This document shows positions 47,271 to 53,529 of a stretch of DNA of 53,529 nt, piece by piece. The notes under the pieces are model-generated. The model did not search any database. It worked only from the letters and a program-made list of their open reading frames with translations, and had not been told where the DNA came from. The stretch's first letter is position 1. Every line of letters begins with the position of its first letter. Position numbers and translations under genes: made by a program. This DNA is from Chryseobacterium wanjuense (lineage in GTDB: Bacteria > Bacteroidota > Bacteroidia > Flavobacteriales > Weeksellaceae): the NCBI RefSeq assembly GCF_900111495.1, contig NZ_FOIU01000007.1, positions 1 through 53,529 on the forward strand, written 5' to 3'.

Positions 47271-49286
47271 TTATTCAAAATAAACTCTTAAATCGCTCAT
47301 ATTTTCATTTTGAAAAATAATTTTCCTAATATCGTGTATAGAAAATTTATTTGGTAAGTTATCTGCAATTCTTTCTAGAAAAGGATTAGCTCTCTGATAT
47401 GGAATTCCATATTCAAAAAGTTTATTCATAATAACAAGTGTTTCGTGAGTAGGATTATCTATACCTATAAATTTGGAATAAAACTGAGCTTTTTTCCTCT
47501 TAGCCTCAACAATGACTTCAGTAGGAATTAAATTTTTATTCGTATGTTTTTTGTACAAATCATCTACATCAATTATAAAATTAATTAACGGTATTATCTT
47601 GAATGGTAAAAAGCTGTAAATCATATCAATTAAAATTGATATAATTTGAGATTTGAATTTCTGTTTGTTTTTTGAATGTAATTCATTAACCATTGAACCA
47701 AATGTATTAAATCGGGAACTTAAAATTGTATTAAGACTATTTATATCTGTTCCGCCGATAAGTTTCCCTATTATACCGAGAAGAAGAACATTTTTCGTAT
47801 TGGCTATGTACTCAAGTAAAATTGTAAATTGATTAACTGTAAAACCGTGATTGTTTAAGAGCGAAATAATTTCCTTTGAAGGAACATTAGAATAACTCGA
47901 ATTTTCTAAATGTTTTTGTAATTTATCTTCGTGCGAAGTTTTACCTTCAGTATTTTTTTCTTTATCAAAATTTTCATCTCTATTTATTTCAATAATATCT
48001 GATTTATTTTCTAATAGGAATTCAATATTAATATTTTCATAAGATACGTTTGCATTTTCAAATTGTTTTTGATGCTTCTCAAAATAATATATATTTCCAA
48101 CCTTATGCTCTCCTAATCTGCCCGCACGTCCAATTAAATTTTTATATTTGACTAAATTTTTATCTCCTAAAATATCTCTCGAACTGTATATATAGATATT
48201 TTTTGTAGGCGTATTAACCCCTTCAATGACAGAATTAGTAGCTAATACATTTTTTAGTTGGTTTGATTTGAAAAGATCAATTACTTTTTTCTGAATAAAT
48301 TTAGGCATAGGACCATAATGTATACCAATACCAGATTTTAGAGCTTGAATAGGTAACCATTCCGAATGAAAATCTTCTTGTACTCTTTGTATCCAACTAT
48401 CATTTAATTCAATCGAATTTTTGATTGATTTTAATTTTGAAAGATAAATTCTTTCTAATTCTTTGGGAGAATTAAAATATACAAGGTTTGTTATTTCGTT
48501 TTTTGATATTTCTTGATATATTGTTTGATCTAATTTTTTTATACTGTTAAAGCTCTTTGCTACAGGAGCATAATCAGATTTTAGAACTTGAAAAGTAAAA
48601 TTTTCTAAACCTGTAATAGAATTAACTAATGGCATTAACAATATAATCTTTTCTGAGTTTTCTATTGTATCAATAAAAGAACGGTTTAAAATAACCTCTC
48701 TACTTCCTTTAATTGAATCTGTCAGTTTATAAGCCTCATCAATTACAAATAGATCAATTTTTTCTTTATAGAATCCCTTCAAATTATAATATTTTTCCTG
48801 AGTCCCGATGAAAATGCTCTTTTCAGAAATGACTTCTAAGCTTTTTACAGAATCAAAAATAATATAATCTAAAGCTGTAAAAAGTAATTTAAAATCATCC
48901 AACAATTCATCAGCCAAAGAATTTGTAGGAACAATAAATACAACTTTATTTGGTTGATTATTAAAAATAAACTCCTTAATCAACATTGTTTTACCAAAGC
49001 TGGTGGGAGCTGAAACAATGCACCGCCGGTTTTCAAGAATTCCATTATAGATTTTAAGCTGTTCAGAAGTAAATGAAATCTTCGAATTATGGCTCAGCTG
49101 GTTTGTTTCCTGAATAAATTCAAGTTGTTTGGAAAAAAAAGAATTGTCCAAATTTTCTTTATAGTATGGTGACAAATCATAGAGAAATAGATCTTCTAAT
49201 TCTACTTTTATTTTTTTTTCATCAAGAATTTTTATAACTTCTTCACGATTATTCTGATTCAGTATTGTTTCTTCAGAGTTTATCAC
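47271..49286 (-). CDS. hamB: Superfamily 2 helicase, HamB-like (Hachiman defence)
   Basis: 671 residues. Helicase motifs: Walker A APTSFGKT (93-100), DEAY box in VIDEAYKL (183-186), motif V ATNSVIEGVNTPT (349-361), motif VI NLIGRAGRLG (383-392). The C-terminal ~230 residues are helical and variable. The gene overlaps the HamA-like gene by 4 bases, the order typical of Hachiman. In that system HamB binds and unwinds DNA, and HamA acts as a nuclease that degrades DNA when infection is sensed. The assignment rests on motif set, gene pairing and lengths. Confidence 0.8.
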   Translation of the reverse strand: MINSEETILNQNNREEVIKILDEKKIKVELEDLFLYDLSPYYKENLDNSFFSKQLEFIQETNQLSHNSKISFTSEQLKIYNGILENRRCIVSAPTSFGKTMLIKEFIFNNQPNKVVFIVPTNSLADELLDDFKLLFTALDYIIFDSVKSLEVISEKSIFIGTQEKYYNLKGFYKEKIDLFVIDEAYKLTDSIKGSREVILNRSFIDTIENSEKIILLMPLVNSITGLENFTFQVLKSDYAPVAKSFNSIKKLDQTIYQEISKNEITNLVYFNSPKELERIYLSKLKSIKNSIELNDSWIQRVQEDFHSEWLPIQALKSGIGIHYGPMPKFIQKKVIDLFKSNQLKNVLATNSVIEGVNTPTKNIYIYSSRDILGDKNLVKYKNLIGRAGRLGEHKVGNIYYFEKHQKQFENANVSYENINIEFLLENKSDIIEINRDENFDKEKNTEGKTSHEDKLQKHLENSSYSNVPSKEIISLLNNHGFTVNQFTILLEYIANTKNVLLLGIIGKLIGGTDINSLNTILSSRFNTFGSMVNELHSKNKQKFKSQIISILIDMIYSFLPFKIIPLINFIIDVDDLYKKHTNKNLIPTEVIVEAKRKKAQFYSKFIGIDNPTHETLVIMNKLFEYGIPYQRANPFLERIADNLPNKFSIHDIRKIIFQNENMSDLRVYFE

Positions 49287-50116
49287 GATATTATTTCTTT
49301 AATTATTAAATCTAATGCTTTTCGTTGTGCTTTAAAGATCAATTCATTTTTTGACTCTATTGGTAGATGATATAAATGTATTTTATAATGAGTTGGAAAA
49401 TTGGAAATAGCAACTTTATCAATCAGATTATAAGACGTATCATACTTTTTTATATCAGTTTCAGATGTATGCAGAACAAATCCAGATAATGTAAGAGGCA
49501 TCTTTTTTATATCCTCAGATGTCTTTTCTGATATTTCTCCTGTAATACCCTTTAATATTATGACACTATCAGTATTTAAGATATTTTTTATATAATCTTC
49601 TAATTTACTTTTAAATGAAACATCTTTTATAATTTTACCTACACCTCCATATAATAAACTATAAAACTTTGCTTCACCTAAAACCAAACTACTATTCGAA
49701 AACATACAAACATCTGCTCCTGTAGAGATTTTAGTCAGATTTTCATTTACTGAGATAACACCTGTTACTAAGTCTTTATCTATATAATCTATATTTAATC
49801 TTGCCAATAATGCTTCAGCAAAAAAAGAATAATATGTTTCATTCTTATTGTCTGAAATAAACTTTCTGATTTCATCATCATCCACATCTTTCTCCCTGTT
49901 TTCAAACGAAGTTTCTATAAACCTTCGTAATTGCCTAAGTCTATCTTTTCGAGATAATGGTCTATCTTTTTGAAACAAATAATTAAGATTAGTTTCTTCA
50001 TACATTATATCAAGAATATAGGAATCTAGATCTTCGAATGTCAAAGAATGTTCGTAAATAGAAAAATTATATTTTCCACAACTACTTTTTTTCTTTTCCG
50101 CAATACTAAAACTCAT
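49283..50116 (-). CDS. hamA: DUF1837 protein, HamA-like (Hachiman defence)
   Basis: 277 residues. The segment SFFAEALLARLNIDYI ... TGADVCMFSNSSLVLGEAKF fits DUF1837, with a PD-(D/E)xK-type set of acidic residues: E101, D135 and E148-x-K150. It is therefore expected to be the nuclease half of the Hachiman pair. All three positions look intact. It is the first gene of a four-gene run on the minus strand. No clear promoter box was found in the AT-rich gap upstream. Confidence 0.8.
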   Translation of the reverse strand: MSFSIAEKKKSSCGKYNFSIYEHSLTFEDLDSYILDIMYEETNLNYLFQKDRPLSRKDRLRQLRRFIETSFENREKDVDDDEIRKFISDNKNETYYSFFAEALLARLNIDYIDKDLVTGVISVNENLTKISTGADVCMFSNSSLVLGEAKFYSLLYGGVGKIIKDVSFKSKLEDYIKNILNTDSVIILKGITGEISEKTSEDIKKMPLTLSGFVLHTSETDIKKYDTSYNLIDKVAISNFPTHYKIHLYHLPIESKNELIFKAQRKALDLIIKEIIS

Positions 50117-50550
50117 AAATCTATTTAATCAATTTTTCAGTAGACAAACGCAATCAAAGCAAATTTTGTCATTGGTTAGTCATTTTTTTAAGAAGTTATC
50201 AATAATATCTTCATTTTTTTAAAGCTTGAAAAATACTAAAAATAAAGGAAAAGAAAATACGGAAAACCATAAAACATAAATAATAAAAACAAGTAATTCA
50301 AAATTCCAATTACTTCTTTGAAATGAAAATCATTAGATACATTTCTATAAAGCTCTAAAATTCAAATATTTAAATAATATTTTATTCAAATACACAGTAA
50401 TAAATGTAAAGTTTAAGCCAACTTAAAATATATTATTTACTTTAACTAGGAAGTTTTATGGATATAGATAAGCCTACTAAATCCATCAAATGATAAGTTA
50501 TCATCAAACTTGGTAATAATATAATACCTGCATAAACTATTATTCCTCAC
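50117..50550. other. AT-rich gap between the Hachiman genes and the XRE gene
   Basis: About 430 bases, very AT-rich, without a credible gene or repeat. It must contain the hamA promoter; I see no good TAnnTTTG box. Confidence 0.45.
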
Positions 50551-50583
50551 AAAAAAATCCTAACTTTCGTCAGGATTTTTTAC
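50551..50583 (-). terminator. Terminator after the XRE gene
   Basis: Minus-strand stem aatcctgac / gttaggatt with a GAAA loop and a run of T. It overlaps the last codons of the gene. Confidence 0.8.
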
Positions 50584-50851
50584 TTTTAATTTCTTTAATA
50601 TCGTATTTCTTATCTGGGATCGGCTCATTAGGAAGAAAATCTTTTATGGAGCATCCTAATGCTATTGCAATTAGATTTAGATGGATTAAATTATATTTTG
50701 CTTTTTTAGATGGTGCTTCTATCTGTGATATAAATCCAATATTCTTCCCAATAGAAAGAGAAAGTTCCTCTTGGGTAATATTCTTTGATTCTCGTATTTC
50801 TTTAACACGTTTTATAACATATCTTTCTATTTCATCTAATGATTCATTCAT
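50570..50851 (-). CDS. Small XRE-family HTH regulator
   Basis: 93 residues. The Cro/C1-type HTH covers residues about 12-75 (IRESKNITQEELSLSIGKNIGFISQIE), with a basic tail (DIKEIKSKKS). It is divergent from the RNA-sigma-Cas12f locus. A perfect 18-bp palindrome sits 34-51 bases upstream of its start codon, between the two transcription units. A repressor acting on its own gene and on the RNA promoter is the simplest reading. Confidence 0.85.
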   Translation of the reverse strand: MNESLDEIERYVIKRVKEIRESKNITQEELSLSIGKNIGFISQIEAPSKKAKYNLIHLNLIAIALGCSIKDFLPNEPIPDKKYDIKEIKSKKS

Positions 50852-50884
50852 AAATCAAAGTGAATGAAAAACATCAAAAAATAT

Positions 50885-50902
50885 TATGTACTATAGTACA
50901 TA
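50885..50902. promoter_or_regulatory. 18-bp perfect palindrome, operator candidate
   Basis: TATGTACTATAGTACATA, a perfect palindrome in the divergent region between the XRE gene and the structured RNA. It lies 21 bases before the -33 box of the RNA promoter. The size and symmetry suit an XRE dimer. Confidence 0.65.
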
Positions 50903-50922
50903 TTTTGTAAAATATTTTTATA

Positions 50923-50954
50923 TTTGTAAAATAAGTTATTGAAATGTAACTTTG
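50923..50954 (+). promoter_or_regulatory. Promoter of the structured RNA and sigma-Cas12f genes
   Basis: TTTG-N20-TAACTTTG, a full match to the Bacteroidota housekeeping promoter. It predicts a transcript start near 50960, about 270 bases before the sigma start codon. Confidence 0.75.
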
Positions 50955-50959
50955 CGATA

Positions 50960-51215
50960 CTTCAAAGAAATATAGAAGCTATTGCTTAGAATCTCGAACT
51001 GAAAACTGGTAATTTTTAATATGCGAGAGGATAAGTAAAGTAGCTCACGACCTAGGCGTGAGCTCACTTATCTGCATATAAGGTATACCAGTGCCCCAGT
51101 TCGGATATGTTGAGTTTCACGCCATTTATTTGGAGGCAAGATGTAGTGAGATAGTGAAGAAAATGGTACAGATAACTCATTCGGGTATCTAAGCAGTTCT
51201 TTTAGCAATAATTAA
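50960..51215 (+). ncRNA. Structured RNA upstream of the sigma-dCas12f operon, guide-RNA scaffold candidate
   Basis: A single long arm is built from five nested helices: 50995-51001 with 51097-51103, 51005-51011 with 51086-51092, 51020-51024 with 51074-51078, 51030-51036 with 51066-51072, and 51042-51049 with 51057-51064. A second part has helices 51122-51127 with 51161-51166 and 51170-51174 with 51186-51190. No open frame fits. Its size and complexity resemble Cas12f tracrRNA/guide scaffolds. A promoter drives it directly, and a sigma gene and dCas12f gene follow. Where a guide would start is not clear. The alternative is a cis-acting leader that controls the sigma gene. Confidence 0.6.
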
Positions 51216-51232
51216 GCTGAAAAATACTGCTT
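51191..51232 (+). promoter_or_regulatory. Hairpin touching the sigma start codon
   Basis: AAGCAGT (51191-51197) and ACTGCTT (51226-51232) are perfectly complementary, and the stem ends on the base before the ATG at 51233. Parts of the loop can pair instead with the 5' region: 51204-51210 (AGCAATA) with 50980-50986 (TATTGCT). Two exclusive folds near a start codon suggest translational control or a processing site for the upstream RNA. Confidence 0.45.
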
Positions 51233-52048
51233 ATGAAGACAACAAACTCACAACCCAAAAAATTGACTGATTTTCAGCTATATGTACAGCTGAAAAAAGG
51301 TAATCCAGCCTCATTAGAACATATTCATTTAAGGTACAAAAGACTTCTCTTCTGGATCGGAAAACAAATGCTTGACGATGATTTTGTCGTGGAAACACTG
51401 GTGCAGGATACATTCCTTAAACTCTGGTTACACCGTGATTCCATTGAAACTCCAAATCATATTCTTGGCTTTTTGCGGTTTGTTTTGAAAAGAGATTGTA
51501 TAACGTATTTCAACACTCCCAAAAATAAATTCGCACGATTAACGGCATCACTTGAAAATTTTGAGAACTATCAGGATTATCTTATAGGTTTTGATCCCCA
51601 GAATGATAAAGAGAATCTCCTCAATCAGGAATCTGAACAAAAGAAATTTGATGAAGTTAAAAAGGTTGTAAACGTACTCGATCCCAAAAGAAAACACCTT
51701 ATTGAACTTTGTCTTGAATATGGTTTTCAATACAAACCAATCGCAGAAGCAATGGGAAGTAGTGTGACAAGCATCAGCAATGAGGTGAGCAGAGCTATAA
51801 ATGATCTTCGGAAAATTCTTAATAGAAGTTCTCTAGAACTTCCAACGGAAAAAGCTTCCGGCAACAAAGAGCAAACTGAAAAACTCAGTAGTCAGCAAAT
51901 CGACATTATAAATAGAAGATTTGAACAGAAATCTTCATTTGCAGTCATTGCTCGAGAACTCAAACTTTCTGAAAAAGAAGTCCATCAGGAGTTTCTTTGT
52001 GCTTATCAATATTTACAGAATCGAAATAACTCTGAAATAACTACCTGA
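51233..52048 (+). CDS. ECF-like sigma factor paired with a nuclease-dead Cas12f
   Basis: 271 residues. Region 2 covers about 10-95 (LEHIHLRYKRLLFWIGKQML, then VVETLVQDTFLKLWLHRD), a linker follows, and region 4 covers about 140-195 (LDPKRKHLIELCLEYGFQYK, IAEAMGSSVTSISNEVSRAI). A C-terminal extension of some 75 residues, unusual for ECF sigmas, holds another helix-turn-helix-like segment (about 218-262, FAVIARELKLSEKEVHQEF). No anti-sigma gene is nearby. One base separates its stop from the Cas12f-like start. It probably recruits RNA polymerase where the Cas12f-RNA complex binds. Confidence 0.85.
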   Translation: MKTTNSQPKKLTDFQLYVQLKKGNPASLEHIHLRYKRLLFWIGKQMLDDDFVVETLVQDTFLKLWLHRDSIETPNHILGFLRFVLKRDCITYFNTPKNKFARLTASLENFENYQDYLIGFDPQNDKENLLNQESEQKKFDEVKKVVNVLDPKRKHLIELCLEYGFQYKPIAEAMGSSVTSISNEVSRAINDLRKILNRSSLELPTEKASGNKEQTEKLSSQQIDIINRRFEQKSSFAVIARELKLSEKEVHQEFLCAYQYLQNRNNSEITT

Positions 52049-52049
52049 T

Positions 52050-53144
52050 ATGGAAGAATCAACAATTACACTCACACGAAAAATTCAGTTATTGATCGAT
52101 GTTCCATCCGATCAAAAAAATGAAATGTGGGAAAAACTTTATCGGTATCAGAACCGTTGTTTCCGAGCGGCAAACTTAATTTCTTCCCATTTATATATTC
52201 AAGAAATGATCAAGGATTTCTTTTACCTCACCGAAGAAATACAATACAAGTTAGTTGATGAAAAAAAAGATCAGATGGGAATGTTTAATCGTTCGAAAAC
52301 TGGCACTACAGCACGAATGGTGTTTGATCGTTTCAAAGGGGAAATTCCGACAGATATTCTGGGAAGCCTTAACAATACAATTCAATCAACTTTCTCTAAA
52401 AACAAAGCCGATTATTGGCAGGGAGCAAAATCACTTAGAAATTATAAAAGAGACATTCCAATCCCACTTCCGGTTAAATGCATCAGCAAAATGAAATATG
52501 ATCCTGATAAGAAAGCCTTTTGCTTCAATATGTTTGCGATTCCTGTCAAAACATACTTAGGAAAAGATTATACTGATAAGCGAGCGATAATGGAACGCCT
52601 GCTAAAAGGAGACATAAAGCTATGCACCTCACAGATCCAACTGAAAGACAGGAAAATATTCTGGCTCGCAGTTTTTGAATTTGAAAAGGAAGAGCATCTT
52701 TTAAACCCCGAAATTATTGCTGAAGCTTACCTATCTCTGGAACATCCAATAGTTGCAAAAGCAAACAATACGCGAATTAACATCGGCTCAAAGGAGGAGT
52801 TTTTGTATCGCAGGCTCGCAATTCAGGCAAGTCAAAAAAGGATTCAGGAGGGTATCGCCTATTCCCGTTCAGGAAATGGAGTAAAACGTAAACAGAAAGC
52901 ATTGTACAAAACAGAAAATCTTGAAAGCAAATATGTAAGTCATAGGCTTCACCTATACAGCCGAAAACTTATCGATTTCTGTATCAAACAACAGGCAGGC
53001 ACACTCGTTCTTAAAAATCAGGAGGACAAAATTGGGATTGCAAAAGAACAGGAGTTTGTAATTCGCAACTGGAGTTATTATGAATTGCAGACGAAAATAA
53101 AATATAAAGCAGAAAAAGCCGGTATCGAATTGATCATCGGATAG
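52050..53144 (+). CDS. Nuclease-dead Cas12f/TnpB-like RNA-guided DNA-binding protein
   Basis: 364 residues. The N-terminal half is a helical/wedge region typical of Cas12f (FRAANLISSHLYIQEMI; GTTARMVFDRFK; ALNNTIQ-like). The RuvC fold is recognisable by its order: strand before RuvC-I (KIFWLAVFEF), the Q-helix (RRLAIQASQKRIQE), YVSHRLHLYSRKLIDFCIKQQ and WSYYELQTKIKYKAEKAGIEL. The RuvC-I Asp is replaced (AYLSLEHP, S229) and the RuvC-II Glu is replaced (LVLKNQED, K322). The protein ends before the zinc finger and the RuvC-III Asp. Cleavage is thus excluded, binding is not. No transposase or CRISPR array is present. Confidence 0.85.
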   Translation: MEESTITLTRKIQLLIDVPSDQKNEMWEKLYRYQNRCFRAANLISSHLYIQEMIKDFFYLTEEIQYKLVDEKKDQMGMFNRSKTGTTARMVFDRFKGEIPTDILGSLNNTIQSTFSKNKADYWQGAKSLRNYKRDIPIPLPVKCISKMKYDPDKKAFCFNMFAIPVKTYLGKDYTDKRAIMERLLKGDIKLCTSQIQLKDRKIFWLAVFEFEKEEHLLNPEIIAEAYLSLEHPIVAKANNTRINIGSKEEFLYRRLAIQASQKRIQEGIAYSRSGNGVKRKQKALYKTENLESKYVSHRLHLYSRKLIDFCIKQQAGTLVLKNQEDKIGIAKEQEFVIRNWSYYELQTKIKYKAEKAGIELIIG

Positions 53145-53150
53145 AAATAA

Positions 53151-53250
53151 AATAACGAGGGTGCTTGTACACCCGTAGGGTGAGGTCTTGAACACTCACT
53201 AAATACTTAACTGTATATACAACGGCGTGGGTTCTTTTTCTACCTCAAGA
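53151..53250 (+). ncRNA. Second guide-RNA candidate downstream of the dCas12f-like gene
   Basis: Starting 6 bases after the stop codon are two small hairpins: 53159-53163 with 53170-53174 (gggtg/caccc) and 53180-53184 with 53195-53199 (gtgag/ctcac). The text is more GC-rich than the surroundings and ends in a T-rich stretch (gttctttttc, 53231-53240). In TnpB and some Cas12f-like loci the guide RNA scaffold overlaps the 3' end of the gene, and the guide follows such hairpins. If so, the guide would lie near 53200-53225. No sequence proof; the upstream RNA is the competing candidate. Confidence 0.4.
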
Positions 53251-53434
53251 TAGCATAGGAACATAGAAATATCTAACAATTATAAAGAAATTACTAACTT
53301 CCATTAAAGAGAAGATTTTAACTATCAAGAAGTAAAAATTTTCATAATATTTTTTTATTTAAATTAGTCAATACTTATAACTTAAAAAAAAATTATTAAA
53401 ATTAAAACTCTATTCTTCTGTCATTCGTTTTAAA
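53251..53434. other. AT-rich stretch before the right repeat
   Basis: 184 bases without a gene. The right terminal repeat cuts the locus here, so a possible target gene of the RNA-guided sigma system may have been separated from it. Confidence 0.45.
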
Positions 53435-53529
53435 TGTAATAGCCACGACTTTATCTGACAGTTAGGGGTTAAAAATAATTGTCAGTTATCCAATATTGTC
53501 CTTACTTCCAAAAGTAAGGATTTTTTGTT
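53435..53529. mobile_element. Insertion-sequence-like terminal repeat, right copy
   Basis: Exact reverse complement of 1-95. The hairpin ccttactt / aagtaagg followed by attttttg points out of the window, like a terminator at the end of an element's gene. No target duplication can be checked because only the inner side is visible. Confidence 0.65.

Noticed and set aside
52050..53144. Active TnpB of an IS200/IS605 element
   Set aside because: Two catalytic residues are replaced, the zinc finger and RuvC-III are missing, there is no TnpA, and a sigma gene is directly coupled.
50852..53434. CRISPR array near the Cas12f-like gene
   Set aside because: No spaced direct repeats are present on either side of the gene.
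1..53529. One 53-kb composite transposon bounded by inverted repeats
   Set aside because: The interior contains rpoBC, tuf, ribosomal proteins and tRNAs in near-normal order, so it is chromosome between two repeat copies.

Overview
The window comes from a member of the Bacteroidota, class Flavobacteriia, most likely Chryseobacterium or a close relative. The signs are AT-rich DNA, promoters of the TTTG-N19/20-TAnnTTTG type, few Shine-Dalgarno sequences, proteins with Por (type IX) secretion tails, RHS proteins of the 'DPLAEK...YNYAFNNP...DPDGR' type, and a tmRNA tag ending GNEEFALAA. Both window ends are the same 95-base sequence in inverted orientation. The left copy cuts into a reading frame, so these look like copies of an insertion sequence, and the window is probably a contig that ends in repeats.

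Layout. 1-9.7 kb is an RHS polymorphic-toxin locus: a truncated upstream gene, one full RHS toxin, a duplicated lipoprotein that is probably an immunity protein, and three promoterless C-terminal toxin cassettes with small membrane or lipoprotein partners. 9.7-14 kb (minus strand) holds a frameshifted XRE regulator and a five-gene secreted operon (DUF5777 barrel, c-type cytochrome, YceI, ankyrin, secreted Por-tail protein). Directly upstream of that operon lie a CRP-like palindrome and a Crp/Fnr regulator. 14-44.9 kb (minus strand) is the housekeeping backbone: rpsU, xerC, hpf, a tRNA operon, tuf, tRNA-Trp, secE, nusG, rplKAJL, rpoBC. This widespread gene order is broken in three places: an HME-RND metal efflux system with its two-component regulator lies between the tRNA operon and tuf, a C1q-like secreted protein between nusG and rplK, and two surface-protein genes between rplL and rpoB. 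Three of the tRNAs are duplicated in tandem.

45-53.5 kb is an accessory island just downstream of ssrA (tmRNA), a common integration site. It carries a Hachiman-type defence pair (HamA nuclease-like, HamB helicase) with two unassigned genes behind it. Next to these is the most unusual locus in the window: an XRE regulator, an 18-bp palindrome, a strong promoter driving a highly structured non-coding RNA, an ECF-like sigma factor, and, one base after its stop codon, a TnpB/Cas12f-like protein. That protein has lost the RuvC-I aspartate and the RuvC-II glutamate and stops before the zinc finger and RuvC-III. This matches the recently recognised idea of nuclease-dead Cas12f proteins that work with a sigma factor to start transcription at RNA-specified sites. 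A second candidate guide-RNA scaffold follows the Cas12f-like gene. The guide's target could not be found by eye inside the window.
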